64,000 nt of DNA from Opitutales bacterium (GTDB lineage Bacteria; Verrucomicrobiota; Verrucomicrobiia; Opitutales; Coraliomargaritaceae), in contig JANQXM010000042.1 in assembly GCA_030729385.1 (NCBI GenBank), positions 33,254-97,253 of the forward strand, read 5' to 3'. The notes below the pieces were generated by a model, which had not been told where the DNA came from, made no database searches, and saw only the letters and a list, made by a program, of their open reading frames with translations. Below, in pieces: positions 18,053 to 29,545 of this stretch. The first letter of the stretch is position 1; each line of letters starts with the position of its first letter. A program made the position numbers and the translations under genes.

Positions 18053-18085
18053 ACTTTTAAATACATTTCCCAACTTTCCTTATTA

Positions 18086-18724
18086 ATGAAGGCCATATTC
18101 ATCACATTGCTCTTAGCATTATCACTCCCGCTCGGACTTTATTCAGCGGAAGACCTTCACGTTGATTCGCACGATGCTGCTTCCGTAGCCGGCGAGCATG
18201 CAGAGCAGGGTGTGATTTCCGAACTTGCTGGTAACTTCGGTATAACTTGGCCGACTCTTATCGCGCAGATGGTTAATTTCATCATTGTTGCGTTTGTCCT
18301 ATACAAATTTGCCGTTAAGCCGATCGCAGCGACACTTGATGAGCGCCAACAAAAAATTGCCGACGGTCTTCAGTATGCTGAAGAGATGAAAGCGCAATTG
18401 GCTGCAGCTGAGCGCGAGCGCGCAGAAAAGATCAAAGAAGCCGCCGCTCAAGCACAACGTATTTTGACCGAGTCTCGCGAGCAATCGAAGGAGATGATTG
18501 AGCAAAAGACTCAAGAAGCTGCCGCTCAAGCTGAAGCGATCATTCGTAAAGCAAGTGAAGCGACCGAGCTTGAGCGTCAAAAGATGCTTTCCGATGTTCG
18601 CCAAGAAGTGGCCCGTCTGGTTGTTGCAACTTCCTCTAAGGTGCTCGCTCGCGACCTCTCTGATACAGAGAAGCAAACCTTCTCCGATTCCGCTGCCAAG
18701 GAATTGGCTAGCGCTGGCAACTAA
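18086..18724 (+). CDS. atpF: F-type ATP synthase subunit b
   Basis: Peripheral stalk subunit. The track starts inside atpE; ATG 18086 gives 212 residues and fits the gene spacing. It opens with a signal-peptide-like segment ([23 protein letters not shown]). The true membrane helix follows at about 60-80 ([25 protein letters not shown]). A long Ala/Glu/Lys-rich coiled coil then extends to the C-terminus. The extra N-terminal hydrophobic segment lengthens it beyond the ~156 residues of E. coli b. Its message begins just after the atpE hairpin. Confidence 0.92.
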   Translation: MKAIFITLLLALSLPLGLYSAEDLHVDSHDAASVAGEHAEQGVISELAGNFGITWPTLIAQMVNFIIVAFVLYKFAVKPIAATLDERQQKIADGLQYAEEMKAQLAAAERERAEKIKEAAAQAQRILTESREQSKEMIEQKTQEAAAQAEAIIRKASEATELERQKMLSDVRQEVARLVVATSSKVLARDLSDTEKQTFSDSAAKELASAGN

Positions 18725-18743
18725 GCCTCCAATTTTTTAACAG

Positions 18744-19139
18744 ATGAAACGCGACAAAAAGATCACTCAGTTAGCCAAGAAGCTCGTCGAGCTTTCGAAG
18801 GACAACGGTGTCGTGACTGAAGCTAAAGTCGGCGAAGTGCTCGCTGGCCTGAAGCAAGTAAAACACCGCCATCATCTGACCGTCCTCAAGGCCTTTCTCG
18901 TATATCTTCGTCGCGAAGTCGCTTTGCAGACTGCAGTTGTTTCGACTCCGGCAGCTTTAAGTGCGGATGCGTTGGCTGCGATCGAGGCAAAATTCTCGTC
19001 CGTTTATGGTCGCACAATCACTGCAGTCATAAAACAAGATACTTCTTTAATTGCTGGTGTGCGTGTGCGCGTCGGCGACGATGTGTATGATGCGTCCGTT
19101 TCTGGTCGTCTTCAGCGCCTCGCCGAAAGCGTCAACTAA
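18744..19139 (+). CDS. atpH: F-type ATP synthase subunit delta (short form)
   Basis: Only 131 residues against about 175 in E. coli. The C-terminal signature is intact (TSLIAGVRVRVGDDVYDASVSGRLQRL), and this part binds the b-subunit stalk. The N-terminal six-helix bundle that caps F1 is much shorter and Lys/His-rich here (KRDKKITQLAKKLVELS). The start is an ATG 20 bases after atpF, so truncation by a wrong start is not obvious. It is either a natural short form in this lineage or a diverged N-domain. Confidence 0.88.
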   Translation: MKRDKKITQLAKKLVELSKDNGVVTEAKVGEVLAGLKQVKHRHHLTVLKAFLVYLRREVALQTAVVSTPAALSADALAAIEAKFSSVYGRTITAVIKQDTSLIAGVRVRVGDDVYDASVSGRLQRLAESVN

Positions 19140-19181
19140 TCCTTCTAACCACCTTTCTATTAACTTCCTCCTCTTTTTACA

Positions 19182-20726
19182 ATGAGCTCAATAGTCGAAC
19201 AAATCGAAAACGAGATCGCTAGCTTCGAAGCTGGCGCTGTCAAATCCAACACTGGTAAAATCGTCTCCATCGCTGATGGTGTGGCCAAGCTCGAGGGCTT
19301 GTCCGGCGTTATGTATAACGAAATGATCGATTTCGGTAAGGGCATCTACGGAATCGCCTTGAATCTTGAAGAAGACGAAGTCGGTTGCGTTATCCTCGGT
19401 GACTATTCCAAGTTGAAGGAGGGCGACGAAGCCTCCACTTCCGGCAAACTACTTTCCGTTCCCGTCGGCATGGGCCTCCTTGGTCGTGTGGTCGATGCTA
19501 TCGGTAGTCCAATCGATGGCAAGGGTCCGATTAACTCTACCGAGAACTACCCAGTTGACCAAGTCGCGCCTGGTATCATCCCTCGTAAGTCCGTTGATCA
19601 GCCGATGCAGACTGGTATCATGGCGATTGACTCGATGATTCCAATCGGTCGTGGCCAACGTGAGCTTATCATTGGTGACCGTTCTACTGGTAAAACAACC
19701 ATCGCGATCGACACCATCATCAACCAAGCGAAGATCAACAACCAGCACCGTAACGAAGACGGCACCTTTCCAGAAGGCTTCCGCCCAGTTTACTCGATCT
19801 ATGTCGCGGTTGGTCAGAAGAATTCAAACATCGCTCGCACGATCGCAGTGCTCGAGAAAGCCGGCGCGATGGAATACACCATCATCGTTTCCGCTTCTGC
19901 TGGCGACAATCCTGCCAATCAGTACATCGCACCTTTCTCCGGTGCATCTATGGGCGAATACTTCATGCACAATGGCATGGACGCGCTCATCGTATATGAT
20001 GACCTTTCCAAGCAAGCCGTTGCTTATCGTCAGATTTCCCTGGTCCTTAAGCGCCCATCCGGACGTGAAGCGTATCCTGGTGACGTTTTCTACCTCCACT
20101 CTCGCCTCCTTGAGCGTTCTGCTCGTGTGAATGAGAACAATGGTAATGGTTCCCTCACCGCGCTCCCAATTATTGAGACGCAAGCAGGTGACGTTTCCGC
20201 TTACATTCCAACCAACGTGATCTCGATCACCGACGGTCAGGTCTTCCTTGAAACAGACTTGTTCAATCAAGGTATCCGCCCAGCGGTATCGGTTGGTCTC
20301 TCCGTTTCTCGTGTGGGTTCTGCAGCGCAGATCAAAGCGATCAAGAAGGTAGCCGGTAAGGTGAAGCTTCAACTCGCTCAGTTCCGTGAGCTTGCAGCGT
20401 TCGCTCAGTTCGGTTCCGACCTCGACGCGAAGACAAAGGCTCAGCTTGAGCGTGGTGCACGTGTTGTGGAACTCTTCAAGCAAGTCGCTTTCAATCCGAT
20501 CCCTGTCGAAGTGCAATCTTCTCTCATCTGGGCGGTTCAAAATGGTTTCTTCGACAGCATCCCTGTCGCAAAGATCGTAGAAGCGACCATCAATCTTCGT
20601 GAATTCTTCGAAACACGTGGTGCCAAGACAATGGACACCATCCGTTCCGAAAAAGCGATCAGCGATGAGTCCGAAGCAGCGATCAAGTCTTCCCTCGAAG
20701 AGTGGAAAGCCGGCTTCACTGCTTAG
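19182..20726 (+). CDS. atpA: F-type ATP synthase subunit alpha
   Basis: Non-catalytic nucleotide-binding subunit of F1, full length at 514 residues. The P-loop is GDRSTGKT, followed by [13 protein letters not shown] and the signature [17 protein letters not shown]. The C-terminal helical domain is complete. Codon use is more C-ending than in many neighbours (for example runs of ATC, TTC and CTC), as expected for a highly expressed gene. It lies 42 bases after atpH and 41 before atpG. Confidence 0.98.
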   Translation: MSSIVEQIENEIASFEAGAVKSNTGKIVSIADGVAKLEGLSGVMYNEMIDFGKGIYGIALNLEEDEVGCVILGDYSKLKEGDEASTSGKLLSVPVGMGLLGRVVDAIGSPIDGKGPINSTENYPVDQVAPGIIPRKSVDQPMQTGIMAIDSMIPIGRGQRELIIGDRSTGKTTIAIDTIINQAKINNQHRNEDGTFPEGFRPVYSIYVAVGQKNSNIARTIAVLEKAGAMEYTIIVSASAGDNPANQYIAPFSGASMGEYFMHNGMDALIVYDDLSKQAVAYRQISLVLKRPSGREAYPGDVFYLHSRLLERSARVNENNGNGSLTALPIIETQAGDVSAYIPTNVISITDGQVFLETDLFNQGIRPAVSVGLSVSRVGSAAQIKAIKKVAGKVKLQLAQFRELAAFAQFGSDLDAKTKAQLERGARVVELFKQVAFNPIPVEVQSSLIWAVQNGFFDSIPVAKIVEATINLREFFETRGAKTMDTIRSEKAISDESEAAIKSSLEEWKAGFTA

Positions 20727-20767
20727 GAAATTCCTAATTCGTAATTCCTAATTTTTAAATAAGTAAA

Positions 20768-23127
<2,360 letters not shown>

Positions 23128-23229
23128 GCGTGGAGCGCTTAATGGCGAATCGCTTATAGGTAATAGCTAATTTAAAAATTACTGGCAAACTACTGAATCC
23201 TGTATTCTCCATTCTGACTTCTTATTAAA

Positions 23230-23640
23230 ATGATTACACTTGAAATAATTACACCTGACGAAAAGGTCCTCAGCACCGAGGCCACACAGGTCGTATTGCC
23301 GACCGAGTCGGGTGAAACAGGTATTCTCACTGGCCACATCCCGATGGTGACGAAGATCGTCGCCGGAGAGTTGAGGGTCATTAAAGATGGCGTTAGCGAA
23401 TACATCGCAGTTGACCACGGCTTTGCCAAGGTTCTCGGCAACACGGTTTCCGTGCTCACCGAAGCAGCTGTTGACGTGAAGGAGATTGATCTCGGAGAAG
23501 TAGAGTCTGCTCAAGCCCGCGCCGAAGAAGCACTCCGCGCAGCAGCAGCAGAAGGCGCCGATCCAGCCGAAGTCGAACGCCTCGAAACCAGCGTCCGTTA
23601 TCTGATCGCTCAAAAGCTGGCCAAAGGCCGTCGCCGCTAA
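23230..23640 (+). CDS. atpC: F-type ATP synthase subunit epsilon
   Basis: A 136-residue central-stalk subunit that can inhibit ATP hydrolysis. The N-terminal beta-sandwich contains LEIITPDEKVLSTEATQVVLPTESGETGILTGHIPMVT. The C-terminal two-helix domain is Ala/Glu-rich (AQARAEEALRAAAAEG) and ends KLAKGRRR. It is the last gene of the operon and is followed by a clear intrinsic terminator. Confidence 0.96.
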   Translation: MITLEIITPDEKVLSTEATQVVLPTESGETGILTGHIPMVTKIVAGELRVIKDGVSEYIAVDHGFAKVLGNTVSVLTEAAVDVKEIDLGEVESAQARAEEALRAAAAEGADPAEVERLETSVRYLIAQKLAKGRRR

Positions 23641-23658
23641 TCGCAGCCAAGCATTTAC

Positions 23659-23691
23659 AAAACGCGCCTCTCAAAAGGGGGCGCGTTTTTT
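23659..23691 (+). terminator. Intrinsic terminator of the atp operon
   Basis: AAAACGCGCC - loop - GGCGCGTTTT forms a 10-bp G+C-rich stem followed by a run of T residues, 19 bases after the atpC stop. It is a textbook rho-independent terminator. Confidence 0.9.
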
Positions 23692-23710
23692 GTGTCTAGA
23701 CTGTTTCATT

Positions 23711-23737
23711 GGTCGCGGCGGTTGTCCCAACCGCCAC
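23711..23737. repeat. REP-like palindrome (GGCGGTTG type)
   Basis: GGCGGTTG-TCC-CAACCGCC forms an 8-bp perfect stem. The same core occurs at 25057-25077. It lies between the atp terminator and the convergent vapC gene. Confidence 0.65.
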
Positions 23738-23817
23738 CATGGGGTTGCAAAAATCAGTTCGAATGCATTGTATCAAAATACAGTCGCATCATCTCCGTCT
23801 TTGTCTTTTTGGCGCCG

Positions 23818-24228
23818 TCATTTCACTTCCTTAGTCCAATCCTCAATTGTAAGTCCAGCGACTCGGCTAAACTCTTTTGTGTTATTTGTGACTAGAGTCA
23901 TCGAGTGAGCACGCGAGATGGCGGCGATGAGCAGGTCGTTGGGACCGATGATTTCACCACGCTGTGCTAAGTCGGTGCGGATGTCGGCGTAGTGGGGGCT
24001 TACTTTCTCATCAAAGGACAGGCGGGTGAATGGTTTGACAAAGGCTTCAAGTCGGGCGGTGTTCTGGGCCTTCTGCTGGCTGCGACTCACGCCATAGAGT
24101 AGCTCCGCGTACACGATTTCGGGGATGTAAATCTCTTTCGGGCGAACCGCTAAGAGACGTTCTTTAATGTCTGGATGGCTGCCTTTGAGATAGAAGATGA
24201 CCGTGTTGGTATCGAGGCAGTATTTCAT
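23818..24228 (-). CDS. vapC: VapC-type PIN-domain toxin
   Basis: PIN-domain endoribonuclease of 136 residues. Acidic active-site residues are seen in YCLDTNTVIFYLKG (Asp6), PEIVYAELLYG (Glu) and GPNDLLIAAISRA (Asp), followed by TNNTKEF. Such toxins cleave tRNA or rRNA when the antitoxin is lost. Its ATG overlaps the antitoxin stop (ATGA), typical of vapBC. It converges on the atp operon, with a terminator and a REP element between. Confidence 0.9.
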   Translation of the reverse strand: MKYCLDTNTVIFYLKGSHPDIKERLLAVRPKEIYIPEIVYAELLYGVSRSQQKAQNTARLEAFVKPFTRLSFDEKVSPHYADIRTDLAQRGEIIGPNDLLIAAISRAHSMTLVTNNTKEFSRVAGLTIEDWTKEVK

Positions 24229-24461
24229 AGCGACTCTCGTGGGCTATCGGAGGCACTGTCCAGGTCGTCGTGCCTGCTAAAGCTCGGATCTTGGACGCTG
24301 CCGAAGAGTTCGAAATAGCCTTCCGGCCAAGATTGTCCTTCTTCCGCAGCAGCGCTGAGCTGTTCACAAGCCCAGCTGGATAAGGAGCGATTGGCCCGCT
24401 TGGCAGCCTGCTTGGCTTTTGCCTGAGTCTTCTCATCGATGTAGATTGTTAATTGTGCCAT
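24225..24461 (-). CDS. vapB: VapB-type ribbon-helix-helix antitoxin
   Basis: A 78-residue antitoxin. The N-terminal ribbon-helix-helix is LTIYIDEKTQAKAKQAAKRANRSLSSWACEQL, which would bind DNA and dimerise. The C-terminal acidic tail (DPSFSRHDDLDSASDSP) would wrap the toxin. It precedes and overlaps vapC. The region upstream holds two CAAGTATA direct repeats (24493-24512), a plausible autoregulatory operator. Confidence 0.85.
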   Translation of the reverse strand: MAQLTIYIDEKTQAKAKQAAKRANRSLSSWACEQLSAAAEEGQSWPEGYFELFGSVQDPSFSRHDDLDSASDSPRESL

Positions 24462-24492
24462 GCCATAAAGATGCAGCTTTGAGGTTAAAAAT

Positions 24493-24512
24493 CAAGTATA
24501 AGTGCAAGTATA
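24493..24512. promoter_or_regulatory. Candidate vapBC operator: direct repeats
   Basis: CAAGTATA occurs twice with 12-base periodicity (CAAGTATA-AGTG-CAAGTATA), 31-51 bases upstream of the vapB start. Read on the minus strand it gives TATACTTG repeats that overlap a plausible -10/-35 region. Ribbon-helix-helix antitoxins commonly bind such repeats. The assignment is inferred from position. Confidence 0.45.
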
Positions 24513-24524
24513 TGTGGATTTGCC

Positions 24525-24603
24525 GTAGGGGCTTTGCTTGCGAAGCCCGCAGAGTAGGACTAGGGCTAGGTTAGTCCGCGGTCTGCGCAAGCGCAGCCCC
24601 TAC
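24525..24603. repeat. Inverted pair of GTAGGG-type REP elements (BIME)
   Basis: The first unit is GTAGGGGCTTTGCTTGCGAAGCCCGC (24525-24550). The second, inverted, lies at 24578-24603; read on the minus strand it begins GTAGGGGCTGCGC and ends CCGC. Each has GTAG, then a G-capped stem and CCGC. They sit between the divergent vapB and cREC genes. Confidence 0.75.
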
Positions 24604-24688
24604 AATTGAATTACGTCATTCGACCATTAGGCTCCTAGCTAACATTCGTGTTGATTCGCGTTGATTCGTGGTTCCAAATCAGCGTGTA

Positions 24689-25048
24689 ATGACCTCTAGC
24701 TACGCACTCTATCTCGACGACGTCCGTCATCCGCCACAGACGGGTGAGGATTGGGTCCTGGTTCGATCGGTGGCGGCGATGCTGGAGCTACTCGAAGCGC
24801 GCGGCATCCCGACTCTGGCTTCGTTCGATTACGAACTCGGGCGGACAGACCCTTCACATGATGGCGGAGATGCGGTAGCGAGTTTCTTGGAGTTTATCCA
24901 GTCGGTTGCAAATGCAGAAGAGCCGGTTGACGTGGAAGTTCGTTTGCATACCAGCTCAAGCTACGGTGCGACTCGGATGGCGGAGTTGTTGGGCAGCAGC
25001 TGTAATACTTGTTATGAAGCAGGAATTCGCCTCATGCATTCATACTAA
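24689..25048 (+). CDS. cREC-like receiver-fold protein (cyclic-phosphate-processing type)
   Basis: Small receiver-like protein opening YALYLDDVRHPPQTGEDWVLVRS, with ASFDYELG as the second acidic strand and HDGGDAVASFLEFI following. This matches the stand-alone receiver-derived family predicted to act on cyclic phosphate ends of RNA (cREC, cyclic-phosphate-processing receiver). The DDVR acidic pair and the Asp in SFDYE would form the acidic pocket. The track start (GTG 24668) lies inside an intergenic repeat phrase, so ATG 24689 is preferred (119 residues). It stands alone between REP elements. The family call is moderate and the function is only predicted. Confidence 0.6.
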   Translation: MTSSYALYLDDVRHPPQTGEDWVLVRSVAAMLELLEARGIPTLASFDYELGRTDPSHDGGDAVASFLEFIQSVANAEEPVDVEVRLHTSSSYGATRMAELLGSSCNTCYEAGIRLMHSY

Positions 25049-25052
25049 TGGG

Positions 25053-25078
25053 GTAGTGGCGGTTGTCCCAACCGCCAT
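25053..25078. repeat. REP-like palindrome with GTAG
   Basis: GTAG followed by TGGCGGTTG-TCC-CAACCGCCA, a 9-bp stem. The core is the same as at 23717-23735, here with the tetranucleotide GTAG that RAYT-linked REPs carry. Confidence 0.7.
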
Positions 25079-25143
25079 CAGTATCGGACTGGTCGAGCCC
25101 GGTTGAAAATTACAGCCCCATTTCTATGATTGGAAAACACTGA

Positions 25144-25680
25144 ATGGGAGGTAGATTGCTTGGTATGGAAACTATACTGGAAATCTTGCAGCGGCCATTT
25201 GTGATTGGGTTGATCATTGGATTGATCCTTATGTTCGTGGTGTGGTTGCGGTCGCTTAGTAAGATGAATGCGGCGAAGAAAGCGCATGCCAAAGAGAACC
25301 GTGAGTTGCTTGCAAAGGTCGGACGATTAGAGACACACATACGCATGCAAATGGAACTCAGTGCCGATGGAAGTGTGGCTGTAAAAGCCGAAGTCGAAGA
25401 GTTGAAGAAGCAGATCGAAAATTTACGTGTCTCCAACAACTCACTTTCAACCAAGCCAGGTCGTGCGGAGTTGCGGCAATTGCACCTATATGAGAAAGCG
25501 CTGAGTGTGATGCATGTGCGGGCACCTGGTTTTTCTGTCGCTTGGAGTGAAGCGATCCGAGACGCCGAAGCGGAACTGGAAAAAGAAGAGCGGGGTCTGA
25601 TGAAGTGGATCCGAAAGCCTTTTCAATTAGGAAAAGCCAGCACAGCCGAAGAGGTGACTGAAGTTGAGGAGACGCAGTAG
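25144..25680 (+). CDS. Membrane-anchored coiled-coil protein, unknown
   Basis: A 178-residue protein. One N-terminal membrane segment (FVIGLIIGLILMFVVWL) is followed by a basic patch, a coiled coil (about 40-110: LLAKVGRLETHIRMQM, VKAEVEELKKQIENLRVS) and an acidic tail ending EEVTEVEETQ. The topology suggests a bitopic protein with its coiled coil in the cytoplasm. ATG 25144 or the internal ATG 25165 could be the start; a GGGAGG lies between them and would serve the second. The end overlaps the track ORF of the esterase, but the esterase's real start is downstream. No family was recognised. Confidence 0.65.
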   Translation: MGGRLLGMETILEILQRPFVIGLIIGLILMFVVWLRSLSKMNAAKKAHAKENRELLAKVGRLETHIRMQMELSADGSVAVKAEVEELKKQIENLRVSNNSLSTKPGRAELRQLHLYEKALSVMHVRAPGFSVAWSEAIRDAEAELEKEERGLMKWIRKPFQLGKASTAEEVTEVEETQ

Positions 25681-25756
25681 GCAACGAGTTGCACTGTGCA
25701 ATAAAAGCGGTCTGTCGTTGGCTCGTGCTTATGTAGATGATGGCTACTTCGTGAGG

Positions 25757-27475
25757 ATGACTGGCATAGCTTTAAATTATCTGTGGGCGTTCTGTGCTCT
25801 TTGTTTGGCGCATGCTGCCTTTGCTGTGGAGCATCCGGCGGTGGTTCATCGTGAGTTTAGCCATACAGAGGATGTTGGTTTTGGGAACAGTGTGTTCCTG
25901 GTGGGCGATGCGGAGTTGTTGGGTGCCAATGATCCGGCCAAAGGGATACAAATGCGTTACACCGCGGGTAATGTCTGGAAAGCAAATGTGGCGATTGAGC
26001 CACGTGCGGGGGCTTTGAATTATCAATTCGTCAGCCGTGCGACGGATCCTTCGGTGTATTGCGATTCCAGTAACACGTCCAATCTGAGTGCCGGGGATAC
26101 GCTTGTATTGGGCGATGATGCGCCTGCGCCTTATGAGGGAAAGACGATTTATTATTACAGCGCATGGGAGCAGGTGAATCTGTTCTATTGGTCAACGAGT
26201 GCAGGTGTATTTGTCGAACAAGCGATGGCCCGTGTGGGCGATGGTCGCAGCGAAGACGAAGGACTGTATAAGATCGCCGAGATTGGTGAGGCTGGTCGGG
26301 ACTTGATTTTCATTTTCAACAATGGCGATGGCTTGTGGGATAATGCCTTTGGTCAATCAGGGCAAAATTATGAAACGCCCTTAGATTTTATCTTCGTGCA
26401 GGACGGGCACGTCTTTAACTACTGGCCAGCAGCGGCGGTGTCCGCGCCCCGTTTCGAGACTCGCGCGGTCGCGTCCACGGTGGTCGGTATTGATGGGCGC
26501 AATATTAAGATTTATCTGCCTCGTGGTTATGACTCGCACCCGAACAGACGCTACCCGGTGCTCTATATGCATGATGGACAAAATGTCTTTTCACCGGGCG
26601 GTAGCTTTGGCAGTTGGGACGTCGATCTGACTGCGAGTGCCGAGATACAGATGGGTCGAGTGCGTGAATGTATCATTGTAGCGATTGATAATACTGAGGA
26701 CCGACTTTCTGAATACTTGCCGCCTACAGATGACTTCAATGGCACAGGTCGCTGCGATGATTACGCCAGTTTCGTTATCGATAATGTCCGACCGACCTTA
26801 GATGTGAATTATCGAACTTTGAATGACCCCAGCAATACGCTGTTGATGGGCTCGTCTTTTGGCGGCATCGCCACGATCTACATGGGTTGGGCGCACGCAT
26901 CGGTGTTTGGAAAGCTCGGAGTGCTGTCGCCCTCTTGGTGGGCGATACCGAATTTACGCAATCAAATGCACTCGGTAGACGCCCGCTCGGAGCGAGTCTT
27001 TCTCTATTGGGGGACCGAGGAGTCGTCCACTTCGGCTGACGCCGCAACTTGGTGGCCTCCGTTCCTTGATGGCTATGATATTTACCTGAGTCAGGGCTAT
27101 CATGTGGGTGGCGATTTCCTTTTGAGGGTAGGGTGTGGACTCGCTCACAATGAAGCTGCATGGGCGAACCAGATGGCAGAGGCGCTGGGCTTTCTCCTTG
27201 ATGTAAACGATTCACCCAATGAGTTGGCTTATGTTGAGGCGCGTCCAGCTGTAGAAATTGCTGTCAATGAAGGAGACGAGGTGAATCTTCAATTTACAGG
27301 GATCTCAGGCTATCGCTATGAGTTTGAATCGACGGATGATCTCACCGACTCAGAATCATGGAGTCTCGTGTCAGCACGCGTGACGAGTCGCTATTGGAAA
27401 ACGTTCTCGGTGAGCGACACCATAGAAGCAGAAGAAACTGCAGGTTTCTACCGTGTATCGGTAACGCTGGATTAG
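25757..27475 (+). CDS. Secreted alpha/beta-hydrolase (esterase D/enterochelin esterase-like)
   Basis: ATG 25757, with a GAGG just upstream, gives 572 residues beginning with a signal peptide (MTGIALNYLWAFCALCLAHAAFA). The track's start is 31 codons earlier and less likely. Residues ~25-230 are a beta-rich N-terminal region. The esterase domain then contains RRYPVLYMHDGQNVF and the nucleophile elbow MGSSFGG (Ser near residue 366); a GLAHNEAAW segment probably supplies the catalytic His. The last ~80 residues (YRYEFESTDDLTDSESW, FYRVS) resemble C-terminal beta domains of verrucomicrobial secreted proteins. The family includes feruloyl/acetyl-xylan esterases and enterochelin esterases; the substrate is not identifiable. 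Confidence 0.8.
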   Translation: MTGIALNYLWAFCALCLAHAAFAVEHPAVVHREFSHTEDVGFGNSVFLVGDAELLGANDPAKGIQMRYTAGNVWKANVAIEPRAGALNYQFVSRATDPSVYCDSSNTSNLSAGDTLVLGDDAPAPYEGKTIYYYSAWEQVNLFYWSTSAGVFVEQAMARVGDGRSEDEGLYKIAEIGEAGRDLIFIFNNGDGLWDNAFGQSGQNYETPLDFIFVQDGHVFNYWPAAAVSAPRFETRAVASTVVGIDGRNIKIYLPRGYDSHPNRRYPVLYMHDGQNVFSPGGSFGSWDVDLTASAEIQMGRVRECIIVAIDNTEDRLSEYLPPTDDFNGTGRCDDYASFVIDNVRPTLDVNYRTLNDPSNTLLMGSSFGGIATIYMGWAHASVFGKLGVLSPSWWAIPNLRNQMHSVDARSERVFLYWGTEESSTSADAATWWPPFLDGYDIYLSQGYHVGGDFLLRVGCGLAHNEAAWANQMAEALGFLLDVNDSPNELAYVEARPAVEIAVNEGDEVNLQFTGISGYRYEFESTDDLTDSESWSLVSARVTSRYWKTFSVSDTIEAEETAGFYRVSVTLD

Positions 27476-27534
27476 GGGGGTGCGGGTGCTTTCGACACTA
27501 CACGAGTTTTTCGAGAGATTGAGCTTACGCCGAG

Positions 27535-27564
27535 TGGTGCGCTCCGAGACGGAGCTGCGCTACC
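27535..27564. repeat. REP-like palindrome
   Basis: On the minus strand it reads GGTAGCGCAGCTCCGTCTCGGAGC, containing GTAG and a GCTCCG/CGGAGC stem. It lies between the convergent esterase and coaX genes, directly after the coaX stop. Confidence 0.55.
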
Positions 27565-28335
27565 TCATTTTTGCGCGCGCTGAAACGCCACGCCGAGACC
27601 CATCAGGGTGAGGTCTTCGACGAATAAACTCTTTTGCGCCCAGTCCTTGGTCAAGTTGGCGATACTGCCGCCCGTGGAGAGGACGACTGGTGCGGTTTCG
27701 CCACGTGATTGCAGCTCGGCGGTCACGCGGGCGAGGAGGGCGTCGATCATACCGGAAAAGCCGACGGCGACGCCCAGTTTCATGGCGTGTATCGTGGACT
27801 TGCCGATCGCGCCTTCGACATTGAGTAGGTCCTCGGCTTTCAGTTCTGGGAGTAGTGCTGTCTGTTCGTGCAGGTATCTGGTCATCACGGCGAGACCGGG
27901 GGCGATGATGCCACCTTCGTAACCAGCGCTGGAAACGATGTCGAAGGTCACGGCAGTGCCCATGTCGATGACGATGGCGGGAATGCCGTAAAATTCTTGA
28001 GCAGCAATCGCGTTGGCGATACGGTCTTGTCCGATCTCCTTTGGCTTTGGATAGACTAAATCTAGCCCAGGGCAACTATCGCAAGTGAGGTGGAAGACCG
28101 GTCGAATCAGCGCTTCAAGGCTGGAGCAAAGCGATTGATTGATGTCCGGAACAACCGAACAAAAGGAAATGCCCGATATGTCTTCGCCTAGAGACATAAT
28201 GCGTTTCGTAAACTCCGCTGAAGGACCATGGTCAAAGTCATGGGTCGGGAAATGCCCCGTGGCGTTCACAGTTTGCCCATCCACTAAACCATAGTGGGTG
28301 CTGGTGTTGCCGACATCGATACAAAGTAAATTCAT
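27565..28335 (-). CDS. coaX: Type III pantothenate kinase
   Basis: First step of CoA synthesis, phosphorylating pantothenate; the CoaX family has an ASKHA fold. Phosphate-binding motif 1 is [26 protein letters not shown] carries the catalytic aspartate region, and [13 protein letters not shown] is motif 2, followed by GGIIAPGL. The length, 256 residues, is normal. It lies 52 bases downstream of birA on the same strand. The birA-coaX pairing recurs in many bacteria. Confidence 0.95.
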   Translation of the reverse strand: MNLLCIDVGNTSTHYGLVDGQTVNATGHFPTHDFDHGPSAEFTKRIMSLGEDISGISFCSVVPDINQSLCSSLEALIRPVFHLTCDSCPGLDLVYPKPKEIGQDRIANAIAAQEFYGIPAIVIDMGTAVTFDIVSSAGYEGGIIAPGLAVMTRYLHEQTALLPELKAEDLLNVEGAIGKSTIHAMKLGVAVGFSGMIDALLARVTAELQSRGETAPVVLSTGGSIANLTKDWAQKSLFVEDLTLMGLGVAFQRAQK

Positions 28336-28387
28336 AATGTGTAATAGCTAAAAACTAAATATTTAGTCACGAGTGATTCGCAATTAG

Positions 28388-29422
28388 CTATTTTTTTAAA
28401 GTGACATCCCCTGCGCGAATGCTGTGTAAGGTGCCGGTTTCAGTTTTTAGTAGCAGTGCTCCGCTATTGTCGATGCCTGAGGCGATGCCAGAGATCTCCT
28501 TGCCGCCCATGATGGCGGTCACGTGTTGTCCGGCAAGTGCACTGAGTGGTGCCCAAGCTTCGGCGAGATCTTCGGTTGGGCTGTTGCCGATGGAGACATT
28601 GTAGGCTTTGTCGATGGCAGCGATGACTTGCGCGGCCACTTGGTTGAGTGGCAGTTCCTTGCCGTTGACGGCATAAAGACTGGTAGCGAGCTTGCGAATC
28701 GCCTCCGGGTATTTTGCCGGGTTGCTATTTACGTTGAGCCCGATGCCGAAAACGATGCTGCGGATGCTGTCTGCGTCCATCTTCGCTTCGGTCAACATCC
28801 CGGCAAATTTGCGACCATCGCAGTGGAGATCGTTGGGCCATTTGATTTTCAGGGGGGCTTTGGGCACCAAGCTTTGCAGTGCACGGCAAATATAGATCCC
28901 CGCCCAAAGTGTGAAGTGCTGGAGCTGCTGCGGTGGAATGTTGGGCTCGAAGACAACAGACAGGTAGAGATTGTCGGCTGATGCGCTGTGCCAGTCGCGA
29001 CCAAGGCGTCCGCGACCTTTGGTTTGGCAGCTAGATGTCACCGAGAAGGGACTTTTTCTTCGATGTGAGAGTTGTCGTTCGGCTTCGCTATTAGTGCTAT
29101 CGATGACAGGGAAGTAAATCACGTCCATGTCAGTGCCTGCTTTCTCTCCGTAGTAGCGGATCAATGCCGGATGTATGACTTCTGGCTCTTTGGCGAGGCG
29201 GTAACCTCGGTTACGGACGGCTTCGAACTCGAAACCTTTGTCGCGCAGCTTTTCCAGTTTCCCCCAAATCGCTGGTCGGGACATATTGAGCTGCTCGCCG
29301 AGTAAACTGCCGGAAACAAACCCCTCACCTGCATCAAGCAAAGCTTTGATAATGGTGTATTCGTCTTCGGTGGACGTGACTTCGCGGTATTCTGTGTCCA
29401 GCATTTCATGGGTTTTGATCAT
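28388..29422 (-). CDS. birA: Biotin--[acetyl-CoA-carboxylase] ligase / biotin repressor
   Basis: Bifunctional BirA type, 344 residues. The N-terminal winged helix ([34 protein letters not shown]) can bind DNA. The ligase domain follows with [11 protein letters not shown] (biotinyl-AMP loop), [22 protein letters not shown] and [12 protein letters not shown]-terminal SH3-like domain ends in [11 protein letters not shown]. The presence of the HTH implies that it may repress biotin genes, though none is in the window. The start could be ATG 29422 or the internal ATG six codons later. Confidence 0.94.
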   Translation of the reverse strand: MIKTHEMLDTEYREVTSTEDEYTIIKALLDAGEGFVSGSLLGEQLNMSRPAIWGKLEKLRDKGFEFEAVRNRGYRLAKEPEVIHPALIRYYGEKAGTDMDVIYFPVIDSTNSEAERQLSHRRKSPFSVTSSCQTKGRGRLGRDWHSASADNLYLSVVFEPNIPPQQLQHFTLWAGIYICRALQSLVPKAPLKIKWPNDLHCDGRKFAGMLTEAKMDADSIRSIVFGIGLNVNSNPAKYPEAIRKLATSLYAVNGKELPLNQVAAQVIAAIDKAYNVSIGNSPTEDLAEAWAPLSALAGQHVTAIMGGKEISGIASGIDNSGALLLKTETGTLHSIRAGDVTLKK

Positions 29423-29545
29423 TTATTGCGCTATTGTTAAGCGCTAAATAGCGATGCAGTTTCTTCCGCGCGCATATTTTGTAATGGGTTTTTTATAATA
29501 ACTATCTGCTGTCTTTGGTCTTATGAAGTCGGCTGGTCAGTTATA

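Noticed and set aside
17987-18085. Track start of atpF inside atpE
   Set aside because: The first 33 residues are translated through the atpE end and the intergenic hairpin; ATG 18086 begins a sensible protein.
19824-20540. 238-aa minus-strand ORF inside atpA
   Set aside because: Shadow of a strongly codon-biased housekeeping gene; no motif and no promoter.
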